A stretch of DNA of 64,000 nucleotides from Heliocidaris tuberculata (GCA_025618425.1 CM046833.1:9961327-10025326), one strand, 5' to 3'; positions 32,693 through 45,286 are shown, counted from the stretch's first letter. The notes: generated by a model not told the origin, from the letters alone. Numbers and translations are program-made.

Positions 32693-32967
32693 CAAGGGCG
32701 GCGCTACAGGGGGGGCAGAGGGGGCGACCGCCCCCCTATGATTTTTCAAGTAGTGAAAAAAGAAAAAAAAAAGAAAAAGGAAGAAAAGGAGGAAGAAAAG
32801 GAGGAAGAAAAGGGAAGAAAAGGAAAGAAAGAAGAAAGAGGAGTATTAAAAAGAGAGGTCTTTAACATATAACTCTATATTACCCCTGTTATTTAATGTA
32901 GAAAAAATATGACGTCATCTTTAGGTCGTCTTGCCCCTCCTATCAAAATACCCTGGCGCCGCCCCTG
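32693..32967. mobile_element. G/C-core element with GGGCGGCGC ends
   Basis: The left end CAAGGGCGGCGCTACAGGGG and right end CCCTGGCGCCGCCCCTG form imperfect inverted repeats. The interior has a purine-rich AAGAAAAGG tract. It resembles the hAT-like group, but no 8-bp duplication is evident. Confidence 0.55.
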
Positions 32968-33295
32968 AATAATAAGACCAAAGGTTTATAGCGCAAATTT
33001 ATAATGTAAAGGGCAATTTGTCCAAGGAGTTATTGATTTGTCAAAGCTGATATTTGCAGTTGAGAAGTGTGTAGTGCTAATGTTATTGCTGAGCATTACA
33101 ACATCGGAATTCTTTAAAAGCTAAGTTATGGCAATTATGTGATTTCACCTTTATTTTGTACAAAGGAGCACTTATTTTCTAAGTGTAAGCTAAGACCTTT
33201 TCTGTGCACAGGATTATTCAAGGAGAATTAAGGACAAACGAATGACTTCTTTTTATTTTATTACTGTACAAGCTAACTTTTCATGTCATTAGTCC
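32968..33295. other. gene-free spacer
   Basis: AT-rich, nothing recognised. Confidence 0.4.
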
Positions 33296-33559
33296 GGGTC
33301 CGCTCGCTATTCACAAGAACCGCTATTTATAGAAAACCGCTATTCATTTAACACGCGCTATGAATAGCGGTCCTTATGAGTAGTTATGAATAGTGTTCCC
33401 TATGAATGGATGTCCTTATGAATAGCGAGGAAATTTGTCTATGGTTTGCTCGCTATTCAGAAGGACCGCTATTCGTACAAAACCGCTATTCATTTAGTCA
33501 CGCGTTATGGATAGCGGTCCTTATGAATAGCGGTCCTTATGACTTGCGAGGTTACTCCC
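33296..33559. mobile_element. palindrome-rich element, family C copy 1
   Basis: About 264 bp built from repeated forward and inverse copies of CCGCTATTCATAAGGA-type units, opening GGTCCGCTCGCTATTCA and closing GCGAGGTTACTCCC. Two further copies are at 33857-34087 and, inverted, 46647-46900. Confidence 0.82.
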
Positions 33560-33856
33560 ATTAGTCCACCACTTAGATTCCTAATAATTCATGATTTATA
33601 TTACTACTTCTTTCAATTGATAACACAGAACTACTCATTTTATACATGTATACGTAATTAAAATGGCGTGGTTTCTTATCAATAAACAGGTTTTGATTCC
33701 CCCCATCAAAACCATCATTAAATTATTGACCTATTGACTACTTTCCAGTACTTGGAGTGTCGTGGTATAGTGGTTTGCGTAATGACTGCATTAAAGAGTG
33801 GAATTATGCGCAGTGTATAATTTTATCTACGCTTGCACTTCAGTGCACCTATTCAC

Positions 33857-34087
33857 GGGTCCGCTCGCTATTCATAGGAACCGCTATTCATTTAACACGC
33901 GCTATGAATAGCGGTCCTTATGAGTAGTTATGAATAGTGGTCCATATGAATGTATGTCCTTATGAATAGAGAGGAAATTTGTCTATGGTTTGCTCGCTAT
34001 TCAGAAGGACCGCTATTCGTAGAAAACCGCTATTCATTTAGTCACACGTTATGGATAGCGGTCCTTAAAACTAGCGAGGTTACTCCC
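33857..34087. mobile_element. palindrome-rich element, family C copy 2
   Basis: It has the same start and end as copy 1 but lacks about 30 bp in the first arm. Internal units are strongly conserved, which suggests recent spread. Confidence 0.82.
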
Positions 34088-36551
34088 TTATTCATATTCA
34101 TTCATTTATTACTAAAGCATATAGATAAAATCACATTGCTTACACATTCATAATGAAAATAAGCTTCTAAAGAATGTAGTTTATAAAACAAGCTGAAGAT
34201 GTATATACTTGTATAATCAGCGTGAACAATCTTTGGGATCTTTGGTTTACTCTGATTATTTGGTCTGAACATTTACTGCATAATATCAATAAATATCAAT
34301 AAATCATGTGACAATATTATAATGTCAGTGAGAAGTTGAGAACAGCTGGGAAGAGCAAGTCTGACATAAAATGTATGAAAATTAAGAAAAAAAAAGTGTG
34401 TACCCTATGTGTTTTTCATGAAGAGAAGATCCGAGTATCACTTTCTAACAATACAATGATATTGATATAGAGATGTTACAAAGGATGAGTAAAAAATACA
34501 AAGTATTATAATACTTAAATAGTCCACCCCACCTGTACCCATTACCTGTGGTATGTCACATGCACGACTGACCCAATGTCACAAACGTGACTAGATATCC
34601 TGATTAAAACTATATTACATAACAAAATTCTGATGCAACTTTTCACAGAATTAGTGCTATTTTCTAAGAAATAGGACTATGAAATACACCTACCGTAAAT
34701 ATTTACATTAAAGGTTTTGAAAATTCACAGAGATTCGGAGATGAAATCCGAGTTTCAAAAACATGCTTCCGTGCGAGGTCACGCACGAGACCTTCACCGT
34801 TTGACCTCTGACCTAGAGCAAGTGTTAAAGGCCATATATTGAGAAAAGAAGTGGTATGCGTTTTTATTTGGTAATATTAAAATGTGTGTATCAAAGAAAA
34901 CAATCCTTTTTAAAATTTTCAAATAGCTCAACTAGAAAGTGCAATTTTTTGAAAATAAAAATCACCTTTTTGAGGGTTTGAAATTGTCTCGCAGTCAAAT
35001 TTCGGCAAAATCCTGGCTTGTTTACTTTTCTATGCAAATTAGCACTGACGTCATTGGGTAGAGTCGTATGACCTCCGCGGTACTGCTGCACAACACAGCA
35101 TGGACTGGCAACCGCGAGTGAAGAGAAACTTTGGTCGACATGATTTTTATACTTCAAAATTATGTTTGCAAATCCATCAGTTTTGTTAAATATGATATGC
35201 AAACTAGTTTACAACATTTTATTCCAACAAGCAACCATTTTTCAGACAGTTCGCACAAGTTTACATGCATGAAAACTTTAAAAAGTCGGAGCCGACTTGC
35301 TTTCCAACTGGGCCATCATCAAGAAAATTGGATATTCACATACACACACACACGCGCCGCCGATACGAACATTTTGTACTCACAATTATTTATGGTTTAT
35401 ATCTCAAAATTTGATGAAGAACTATATGATTAAATGTCTACAGATATTAGATCTTTTGATACTCAAAACCATGGGTTAAAAAGAAATCACATCGCAGGCA
35501 ATCATACCCAGTAGTCAGACCCGTACACATGGTAGGCTACATGTACAGCGACGCGGTGAAACCCCGTGGGGCTCCGCTTGAGAACTGGGCTAGATCTGAT
35601 ACACTACCGTGGAAGAAAAGAACAGAACTACTCTACGAGAATCACTTTTCTTCCTAATATTGGTCACAGCAGTGAAATATCTGGTGAAACACCTAAGAAA
35701 GTTTGGTTTTAACTTGTCACTTGACATTTTTTGGAAAAAAACGATACTATGACTTCGAACTGAGTCCACAAAATCAGCGCAAAAGAAAGCGACTCTCGTT
35801 GATGTTGTTTTTACACACGATTTCAATAGCGCGCGTTATGCACCGGATGAATTGACCTGGATGAATTGATTAACTCTACCCAGTGACGTCATAGCAGGTC
35901 AACCCCGCTTCGATGTTTATCGGTCTGTTCGAGAAATTTGGCTCAATAAGGGCTATAATCAAGGGTACATATTATGCAAAAAAAAAATTTAATTTTTTAT
36001 TTGCTAAAATTGATGAAACCTTTATTTCAATATGTTTATTATTTATTTACAAACCATATTCTTGCAATTGGGGGTCGAAAAAAAATCAACATATGAGCTC
36101 TTTAAGACCCTATTTTGTACTTTCTACTATCTGTACATCAGGAGGAATTATATTGGAAATGGAAACAATATGTGTAATATCTGTATTCATCGTTAAGCTT
36201 TATAGATAATAATGTATACATATCTTTATACACAAATGAAAAAAAAAACAACTAACAAAAAACGAGAACACATTCACGGAATACCTACACACTAATTTCA
36301 TGTATACCATTGTATATTGTATATACAAAGATAAGACATTTTCATTATTCCACGTGGGAAAATTCACATAAAAACTTACTGTTACCTGCATATATGTGAA
36401 TCTCATTTTTAGCAACAAATGTCTCACAAGGAGTAGAAAGAAAGCTGTCAATAATTTTTTTTTTCCTGGAAAGCTAGGAACTCTGAACAAAAATTCGGGA
36501 ATTTGAAAAACAGAATACGCAAAAATAATGAGTACCCCCGGAAACGGTATT
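34088..36551. other. gene-free AT-rich region
   Basis: Open frames at 34891-35202 and 35590-35826 (-) have no domain and lie in generic repetitive-looking DNA. A TTTATT cluster near 36021-36040 could be the poly(A) signal of the minus-strand gene ending at 36552, but it is about 510 bp away. Confidence 0.45.
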
Positions 36552-37267
36552 CTAACAGTTGGAATAGATTGTGCCCTTTTGGCGTGCAACCGATGTCTGC
36601 ATGGCATGTGGGGTTACCCTCTTTCCACTATGAATTACCTTCTTCCCGAGCTTACAAACCTTAGGAGTAGGTCTACAACTGGAATGGTTCGTCTCGATCA
36701 GTTCATATCCGTCATCGCCCGGTTGATAATTCCCTTTCGAAGACAACAATGCTGTGTACCCACCTCCATCAACGAAGGGTTTATTTGGTGGCTCTCCTTG
36801 AGGACGTTGCTTTCCTTTGCCGAGTGGCTCTACGGTGTTTTGGGCTGAAGAGATGATATTCACATAGGGAGGGCCGGGGGATGGTGCGTGGGGGAGACTG
36901 GTCTCTTTCGACTCCACGTCTTCTGCTTTTTCCAACAACTCAGGCTTTCGAAGGCGACGGCCCACATAGAAAGCTACTGTGATGAAGACTATGTATGATA
37001 TGACCAAGATCATTCCGAGTGAAATTGCTGCAGAGTTAACACTCCGGTTGCCAAGGGGTGACACCGAGGCTGGGTTTCCGTCAATAGCTAACGTATTGCC
37101 GAGAGTACTGGATGATGTTGGTTTCATGGAAGTGTTTGGTGTTGGTGTTCCAGATGTGCTTCCTCTTTGTGCCACACATGAGCAAGGTGTTGGTGTCACA
37201 GATATATTCTTTGTTGGTTTCACAGTTTTGCTTGGTGTGGGTGTTACATCTATACTTGTTGAGTTGC
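36552..37267 (-). CDS. membrane protein exon 3, stalk/TM/tail (aa 85-322)
   Basis: The acceptor is TACATTTTCACAG. It starts GNSTSIDVTPTPSK, has repeated VTPTP motifs, the CSC pair, the membrane span and the entire cytoplasmic tail, and ends GTIYSNC-stop. Plus-strand frames over the same DNA are antisense shadows. Confidence 0.8.
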
Positions 37268-38624
37268 CTGTGAAAATGTAACCACATTATTAGAATTAGT
37301 ATCCTTATCAAAAATACCCCCTTTAATCTACAAGAAAAGTTGTAAACTAGAACAAGTGTTATTGGTGAATGATTGTCATTGTTTGTGTACAGCTTTAACA
37401 CTAAGAAACAGCTTGTACATAATCATCGCTGAAAATCGTTAAACCATACCACTAAAGATGAAACCAATTATCAATATTCGAATTTCACTTTGACCTAAAT
37501 CGAAGAGCTGAAAACTATACCAACAATTGCAAAAAATATACAAGCAATAATCATTCGAGGTAGGCGGCTGTCAGCGTGTGTATGCAAAGTTTGAACACTA
37601 AAAAAGAGCTAGTTAAAAAAATAAATCATCGCTGAAAATCATTAAACCAAACCACTAAAGATGAAACCAATTATCAACATTCAAATTCAACTTTTGCCTC
37701 AGTGGAAAAGCTAAAAATTATACCAACAACTGCAAAAACTATACCAACAATAGGCGGTATAGGCGGTTGTGAGCATGTGTATGCAAAGTTAGAACACTAA
37801 AAACAGAAAAAAGAGCTAGTAAAAAAAAATCATTGCTGAAAATCGTTAAACCATACCACTAAAGATGAAACCAAGAAAGAACATTCAAATTCCGCTGTTA
37901 CCTAAACATGCTAAAAGCTTAAAACTGTACCAACAATAGGAGGTAGACCGTTGTCAACGTGTGTATGCAAAGTTTGAACACTAAGAAAGAGCTATAATCA
38001 TCACTGAAAATCGTTAAACCATACCCCTAAAAAGGAAACCAAGTATCAACATTCAACATGTTCAAATTCCACTTTAACTGTATTAATGGTAAAACTAAAA
38101 ACAATACCAATAGTTGCAGGTGAGTGGTTGTTAGTGTGTGTTTAACACTATGAAAGAGTTAGTAAATAATTACCGCTGAAGATGAAACTTTCTTGGTCAT
38201 CTGAATCATCGGCGTTTTCTTCTGCATTGTCGTATGTCACAGGTCGTGTTCTTCTGGAAGGTAAGTTGGTATTCGAAATTCTAGTAGGCTGGTATGGATG
38301 CTTGGAAGGTTTAGGTGTGAGTGGTGTGCCTGACATCACATCTATCCAAAACAAATAAAATCAAGAACAAAACAGGTATCGACAATTTGATTTTTAATAA
38401 AAATGTTATATATTTCGAATATCAACATTAATCATTGACATGCGATTCGCTTAATTTGAAATTTAAGATTAACTAAGTCATAGCAGATTATCTAACACTT
38501 GATAATAGAAAACAAAACAATATCATTGCATTGGTTCATATACGTAAAAGAACCAAATCTTCTAATCTTGGCTTTCTATTTTGCATCTGTTAGGCAGTGA
38601 AACTTCATGTAACGTCTTATCTCT

Positions 38625-38656
<32 letters not shown>

Positions 38657-40158
38657 GGGGGGGGGATCTTTTTATTGCCCTCAAAAGACAGAACCTCCTG
38701 ACTGTATGTTGATTGGCCGAATCAGTGAAACGGTGCTGCGATAGAAGCTCTGGCGATTACTGTTCTTTCCTCAAAGATATGAGGTAAGGTTTACGGCAAG
38801 GGAAAGTTCACCGTAGGAGTTTGGTTAGTGTAAAAATTTCCCGCGGAGCAATTGTCGCCGAAGGATGTTTGGTATAATGATTGAAACATATACATATATT
38901 TATCTTTCATCAGGGCCAAGTACAGTATAAAGACATTGCTTTCACGGCCTTGCTGAAAAGCAGCAATTCGCTGATAGCAGGTTTTTTTTTTAAATAAATA
39001 ATAATAAAAAATATATATATATATAACACAATGCAATTTGTCCCTGTTTTCACGAATTGAATCATGGTAATGAGGAAAAACGCACATTTTTCAATTTTCA
39101 TTTTTTTTCATTTTTGGACATCATTCAATAACAAACAAAGTTTCACAAAGTTTCAGATCATAATAATGTATAATTATGTAACTATGGCGATAACGTCAAC
39201 AAGAAAATACCTAGTAAAAGGATTTTCTGTTTTCACGAAGTGACGGCTTACAACCGCCCCGTATGTTTTACGTGTGCGGCTGAGATCCGTCACTTCGTGA
39301 AAAGCAAGAAGATTTACTTTGCGTTTTCACGAAATGACGGTTAAAAGCGCGGTGATCAAGTCCCATATGTTTTACACGCGCGCGGCTGAGATCCGTCACT
39401 TCGTGAAAATCCGTCACTACGCGTCCTTGGAATTTTGTGTTTTCACGAAATGACGGTTATGTTTACAGCTCATTTTCCCCCAAAATATAAACAAATAGGC
39501 AAATGATTTAACATAGAACTAAACACTAAAATATGATCTATCCCAGGATATAAAATTAATTCACCTTTCATACATTAAAGAGGTTGAGATCATGCTTTAA
39601 AACTTTGAAAGCAATTTATTTAAAATTTCTTTTAGTTGCGCGCTCATCCGTCACTTCGTGAAAGCAGTAACGAATTGTATTGATTGATTTCAGTGACATA
39701 ATCAAAGGAAAGCTGTCATAAATGAACCCAAGACATGTGTTCTGATCAACATGTCTTTCACCGAGGAATTGTCTGAAAATGATAGAATATTTAGGAACGT
39801 TTGACGAATCATTGGCTTTAAACTCTTGAAACGGAGGAGGTCTTACACTCTCTCTTTATCATTTACTTGTTTATTATCACATCTTTACAAGTATATACTC
39901 TTATATACTTGTATGCAAAACATGTATTCTTATACATGTGTATGTATGTATATATATATATATATATAATTGTGAAAAATGAAAATGAGAGAATGGTTGC
40001 GTAGCGTAAATCTAAGTACCCCAGAGCTGTACTCCCTTTTTGAAATTTTTGCAAAGGTTGAGAAAATGTTTCTCATTCCCTTTCACATTGCATTTATTTC
40101 CACGAGAGTTGCCAAAGCTGTTATTGATATGTATGTATATATATATATATATACAATG

Positions 40159-40198
<40 letters not shown>

Positions 40199-42484
40199 GT
40201 GATGGTCAGAATTTTGGGTACACCTTGGATTTCGAGATGAGTTTTCACTAACTCTTGAATATGTGTTTCACACGTAATGAGCTTGTCCGAGTTCTCAAAT
40301 GCATTGTTAAAGATTTGGATAAAATATACAGGTAATGTAGATAGAATATTTTCATAATTACGATTGTATTTTTCCTCTAATGTGATGATTCATGACTCAA
40401 ACTGGCAAAAAGCATCCTAATAATGCATAAAGTTTTACATTATCTTTTGTTCTAAAATTCATAGAAAAACCTAGTGTACATTAAAGATCCCATAGATTTA
40501 CATATTTAATGTCTTTTAAATCCGATATATTTACCATGTCGAATGATTAGTTTAGTAGAATGTTACCCCCCTGAAACAACTGTAGGTCGCGAGCAAGAAC
40601 CTTTAAATATATTTTTTCGTTGTAATTGAGGACACAATGAATTTTAGAAGACATTTCATGCAGGAGATGATAAAGAAAATGTAACCTCATCTTCTAAGTA
40701 GATATAAAGAAGGGTTTTAAAAGTTACTCTATAATTGCCTATAGTTAGATGAGACAAAAAAAAAACCCATAAGGAAATGCTGGTTTTCTGACATTATGCT
40801 GTCTACTCCTTACTCGGGGGAGACTGTCGCCTATGCTTAGGTGCATGAATTTTCTCGTTCAAAGTAGGCCTATATTTTCAAATTAACCCTTCATATATAT
40901 ATTCCCCAACTTATGTGGCTTTGGGAAATCTACACTCTTAAAAAAGTTGGGCAAAAAAATGCCCAATTTTTAACCAACACTGGGCAACATACTGTCCACA
41001 CAACTTTTGGTTAAAATTTGCCCAACTGATGTTGGGCAATCCATTTACTATGTTGTTGGGCAAATTAAATTGCCCATCAGTTGGTGACCCATTAGATTTT
41101 ACCCAACTCTACAATTGCCCAACTGTTGGTTATATTCTCAGTTGGGTAATTATTGCCCAACCAATCTTACCCAATAGGATTGCTCAACCCTCTATTTGTT
41201 CAGCTGTTTGGTAACAAATATCATGTGGTTGGGCAAATTCAGCTGCCCAATTTATTGTTTCCTTTTTCCTCCAACCTAGGTTTAAAAAAATGAAATCTGC
41301 TTGTTACGTCCTTCTGGGTCTTAACCTAATCAATCCTAACCTATCCTATTTTAAGCTATCCTATCCTATATCTTAACCTATCCTATCCTAGTCCTATCCT
41401 ATCCAGTTAGTGCAAACTAGTGCAAGCTCTTATATACCCCTTATATTTTTTTATGCATTCGGTGACAGTAAGTAAATCGGGCCACCCCAAACCATACGCT
41501 ACTAAAAATTCATGAATATTCATATAAGTGTTTTCCCCAATATTGGGTAAAAATATTTACAAGTTGGGCAAAAGCGAATTTCTAACCAACCATCAGTTAC
41601 CCAACAAAATTTACCCAACTGGCAAAGGAAATGTGACAAAATTACACAACTACAGGGCAACAAGTACCCAACCCATAATTACCAAATACTGTTGGTAAAT
41701 ATATGCCCAATATTTAGGTAAAAAGTATTGACCAATATTGGTTAAACCACTCGAGTGTCCAGTTGGTTAATAATAGCCCAGAATTGGGAATATTTTTAAC
41801 CAACCAGCAGTTACCCAACTAAATTTACCGAACATTTTAAGAGTGTACAGAATACAATCCATCTTTGAAATTTATAAGTAGCCTACAGGACAGTAAGGTC
41901 TACTGTATTATGGAATCGTGAAGGAAATTGAAATCGAAATCATACTTATTTGGGGAGAATTACAACCAAAACAGGGAGGTTAATAACTTGGTTGTTAAAT
42001 TGAATGAACATGTTCCGAATTTGACAGCCCATTTGCGAATTTGAATGCCTGCGGTGTCCTTTCGGCAGTTGCCGATGACTTTGAATGGTTCTTACATACG
42101 AGCTAATTTGAATGTACGGAAATGAATTTAAATGATACAAAAGCAAAATTCCTTGCTCAAAACGTTATATATTATAAGACTTAAATGCACTTTTGAATGA
42201 CAGAAGATGCGATAAACGATGTTTATGCTAAATTGAATGAACGTTCTATCAAATTGACTGACAAAAGTGCTAAATTGGCCGGGGAAAAACTATATTAACA
42301 TGAATTTGGCTTTTGGACTGAAAAATGGTAAGATTCATAATTGCATTAAGTATTTTGAACACTTACAAAGAATGCTTGATTGATATTTTGTATCCTTACC
42401 TGTCTGTGCGACTGCCATACTAAAGAAGATAGAAATCCCGAGGAGAAGAAGGGAAAAAAGGCCAACGGGTCTCATTCTCACCAT
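36552..42484 (-). CDS. type I single-pass membrane protein, 3 exons, 322 aa
   Basis: Joined exons 42484-42400, 38341-38174 and 37267-36552 give 969 bp with agreeing phases (1 and 1) and GT-AG introns. Residues 1-26 or so are a signal peptide (VGLFSLLLLGISIFFSMAVA). The ectodomain to residue 163 is Ser/Thr/Pro-rich with an acidic patch and four N-glycosylation sequons (NST, NIS, NTS, NRS), like a mucin-type stalk. Residues 164-187 form one membrane span (ISLGMILVISYIVFITVAFY) followed by RRLRK, so the C-terminus is cytoplasmic. The 135-residue tail carries Y219-VNI, Y255-TAL, Y272-ELI and Y319-SN. I do not recognise an orthologue. Extra ectodomain exons in the 4.1-kb intron 1 cannot be excluded. 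Confidence 0.75.
37390..38190. repeat. tandem repeat of 170-205 bp overlapping exon 2 border
   Basis: Five diverged copies are anchored by AACACTA(A/T)GAAA at about 37391, 37594, 37793, 37976 and 38146. Each continues with a CTGAAAATCGTTAAACC and CTAAAGATGAAACCAA block. The last copy runs into the exon 2 donor (AATTACCGCTGAAGATGAAA), so the intron seems to have grown by duplicating exon-border sequence. Confidence 0.75.
38174..38341 (-). CDS. membrane protein exon 2, ectodomain (aa 29-85)
   Basis: The acceptor is TTTGTTTTGGATAG and the donor AGCG|GTAATT. It encodes a Pro/Thr/Arg-rich stretch and the acidic segment NAEENADDSDDQES. Its 168 bp (56 codons) make it a symmetrical 1-1 exon that could be skipped without a frameshift. 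Confidence 0.7.
38342..39230 (-). other. intron 1 proximal part
   Basis: Contains a poly-T/poly-G tract (38639-38665) and a TA tract near 39010. Nothing coding is recognised. Confidence 0.45.
39231..39665. repeat. cluster of TTTTCACGAARTGACGG palindromic repeats
   Basis: Six or more forward and inverted copies of TTTTCACGAAATGACGG and CCGTCACTTCGTGAAAA. Two longer units share CATATGTTTTACACGCGCG-type centres and GCGGCTGAGATCCGTCACTT. It looks like nested hairpin elements in intron 1. Confidence 0.75.
39890..40195. repeat. TA/TGTA and CA microsatellites
   Basis: TA tracts near 39951-39968 and 40137-40154, and a CA tract at 40162-40198, all in intron 1 of the minus-strand gene. Confidence 0.9.
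40931..41847. mobile_element. TA-flanked MITE built from TTGGGCAA modules
   Basis: The ends TA-CACTCTTAAAA and TTTTAAGAGTG-TA are perfect inverted repeats beside a TA dinucleotide, suggesting Tc1/mariner-type mobilisation. The interior is packed with short inverse modules (TTGGGCAA, TTGCCCAAC, GGTTAAA) and a CCTAT-rich tract at 41330-41405. Confidence 0.8.
42400..42484 (-). CDS. membrane protein exon 1, signal peptide
   Basis: Starts MVRMRPVGLFSLLLLGIS. The donor is ACAG|GTAAGG. The second Met at residue 4 is an alternative start that would keep the hydrophobic core. Confidence 0.75.
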
Positions 42485-44238
42485 GACAGTGACCCCAAAT
42501 CAATTTGTATAAAAAGAAAATAAACAGTTCTTGCGTATGGCCAAGTACTTCTTGATCCTAAATAAAACAGAGTCAAGTATATACGATCGCGTCAGGCAAA
42601 ATATACAACCTCCGAGAAAAAAAAGATGTGCGGAAATTTTAGCTATTGTGCTTCCTTGTTAAAAGTTTATAGTCACCGAAACAAACTGCGAATGAATAAA
42701 TATAATGCACGAGCTAATAGGAAAGCGTTGTAGAGATAAATAGAGATAACTTTCGTTATAACATAAGAGTATTCTTCCTGCAACTGTAAGCTTTGTAACA
42801 TTTTCTGAAACCACAAACGGGTCATAATAGCCATAGCGGATGCTTTAGAATACCCCCCCCCCCGAATCCCTTGCCCTAAATAATTTTCCAATTACAAATA
42901 GTCGTGAGGGGTCTGTTTATAAGTTTTAAGTACATTTTGATGACGAAAATTACATTTTTCACTCTAATAAAGCATAGAATATAGAAACAGAAACTTCATA
43001 TTTGGACACTGAAGAGACGTCGCGACGCATCGCCCGCTCCCTTTTGTGCCCTTATTGCCTATGGTCTCTTGGGCTTTCGGTCTATTAGGATATCTCCTCT
43101 TCAGATACGGAACTGAAAAAGAGAAAAGAATACGAAATATGTTTAACAATTTGTCGCTTTTATCCCTCGCCCGGATAGACTTTGTTTGAATTTGGTCCGA
43201 AATCCCTGGTTAAGAACATTACACATATTTCTTTTCACCCAAGGCTTTTAAAAACTATTTCGACTTCTACTTTTATGCAGGTTTATGCGTGTTAAAATTT
43301 TGGCAATTTCAGTGTCTGCTTCAGCGCTGCTTTTCCTAGATACGGAACTGGACAAATCTTATTGTATATTTCATCACTCTTTAGATATCATTATATTTTG
43401 ATATGTCATAAAAGAGGCTGTTGATGCATAATTATTTGATATAATTTTTGAAACATTTCTCAAATGTAGGCCTATGCATTATCTTGGAAGTTTGGAAACA
43501 CTTGAGAGAAAGATATAAACAGAGGGAGAGAGAGAGAGAGAGAGAGCGAGAATGGGGGGGGGGGGGGGTTGAGAAAGATGGTGGGGATAAGAAAAAAAAT
43601 AGAGAAAGGAAATGAGAGTCGACGGGGTTCTGATGGTAAGAGATAGAAGAAAAAGAGGGAGAGAGACTCAAAACGATGGAAAGAAAAAATAAATTAAAAG
43701 AACAATAGTGGAAACGAATGAGAAGGAGAGAGAGAAAGAAGAAAAGAGAAAGAGAGTGTGTACGCGCGCTTGCGTGTGGATGTGTGTGTGTGTGTGAGGG
43801 GGGGGGGGCTTGTAAAAGGAATAAAAGAGAGAAAATGATATAAAATCTGAGGGAAGAGTGAAGTAGTGAGATAGACAGGGAAGCAAAGAAAAAAGAGAGC
43901 GAGAAGGTGAGAGACAGAGGGAGAGAGAGAGAGACAGAGAGACAGTGAGAGACAGAGAGACGAGGAGATTGAAAAGCGATGACTTGGAAGATCGATTTAC
44001 TTGAACAGCTGTCACGGTCACGTTCAGGAAACTGGGCAATGAAAACCCCAAACTGAAACAATAGCAACAATATTCAACCCTTTGTCATTGTGATAGGCCT
44101 TCTAAACTAAGTAATTATGTATCTTGATGTTATTTTACCGCATTAAATACAACGCTGTAAAAAGGGGTGAGAAAAGGGAGCAACATTGGAAATAGGCCAT
44201 AAATATACTTCGAAGTGAGCGTAAGCAAGTTTTATATA
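42485..44238. other. gene-free region with AG-rich tract
   Basis: Includes the 5' flank of the minus-strand gene and, at about 43500-43960, a long AG-rich stretch with G-runs. Its 212-codon Ser/Leu-rich antisense frame is low-complexity and not accepted as a gene. Confidence 0.6.
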
Positions 44239-44406
44239 CAGTGAAAACGCAGTATAAAGAGGTCTGATATTCCTAATATAACAAGGTAATATTCCGGTCC
44301 CAACTCTTTATATTCTATTGTTTTTTTAGCCTGATATAGCAAGATTCCTGCTATAACAAGGTAATTTTGAGGGTCCCACGGACCTCGTTATACTAAGTTT
44401 CCACTG
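44239..44406. mobile_element. Tigger/pogo-like MITE
   Basis: The left end CAGTGAAAACGCAGTATAAA and right end GTATACTAAGTTTCCACTG-like sequence (inverse CAGTGGAAACTTAGTATAAC) are flanked by TA. CAGTGGAAA ends and a TA target fit pogo/Tigger-type elements. It is 168 bp and non-coding. Confidence 0.72.
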
Positions 44407-44971
44407 TATCATTGATGAAGGATGGGTTCGATCACACCTCGTTCCGGCTCTTGCAGAACACCAACCGCTGTTTCACAGGAAGAGGGAGTTTTCGTTCAGC
44501 AACGTACGCGGGATTCTAGGACGGAGATTAACAATTGCACATGCCAAAGGACGCCCGTGGCCGTCTTAAAGTCTTTGCAGTCAAACCGCAGGTCCCCAAA
44601 AAGTGCTCTATTTTATTTCCAGTTTTGCTTGACTGGGTCAGTCTCTGAATACATAATGAGCAGGAATCCCTGGGAACATCTGATTTCCAAATGATTGAAT
44701 GGACTGGTTAACATTTACTGATTCTCATGATTTATACATCAAATAAAAGAGGAGGAATTAGAGATTCATGACATACTCTATTTGTCTATGAAAAATGTGA
44801 AAAAATTGGTGAAAAATAATGTTATTTTATGAGCAAAAAATGGAAATGAAATGAAAAGTAAACCTGTAAAAAACTCACATGGTTTTATTATGAGCCTGGC
44901 TGAATTTGACATGAGTGTAAAGGGCAATATCTATACTTTACAAATATTGAAATAATATGTATGTACACTTA

Positions 44972-45286
44972 ATGACAGGGTCAGGATCCAGCAAAATGTA
45001 ACCAAAGTACACATTGTATCCTTCAAACAGTTGATTCCAGCTCTCTGATTGGTTACTTCACAAGCCCTTTCCCAAAAATAGATCAACATGTTTGTCACAG
45101 CCAGGACCATGTTTGCACAAGAGGTCAAGAGTTCACCCAACAGGTGGCATGCGGTTTCAAATATCGCGCCATAATCTTGCAGGGTGGCCTCGCCAGCCAA
45201 TCACAGTGCTAGGATTCTATGGTCTTGACAATTTCAAGGATAAATTATGTACTTGGGTTGAATATTGCTGGATCCTGACCCTGTCA
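44972..45286. mobile_element. MITE with ATGACAGGGTCAGGATCC ends
   Basis: ATGACAGGGTCAGGATCCAG at the left is exactly mirrored by CTGGATCCTGACCCTGTCAT at the right. The subterminal parts are also partly complementary. It is 315 bp and non-coding. Confidence 0.85.

Noticed and set aside
33296..34087. Regularly repeated palindromic units that could suggest a CRISPR array
   Set aside because: Eukaryotic context, no unique equal-length spacers, alternating orientation and no cas genes; a transposon-like family fits.
36528..37281. Plus-strand frames of about 100 codons
   Set aside because: Antisense to exon 3 of the membrane protein, whose signal peptide, span and splice phases support the minus strand.
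43432..44070. A 212-codon Ser/Leu-rich frame (-)
   Set aside because: Complement of an AG-rich tract; composition bias explains the length and no domain or splice context is present.
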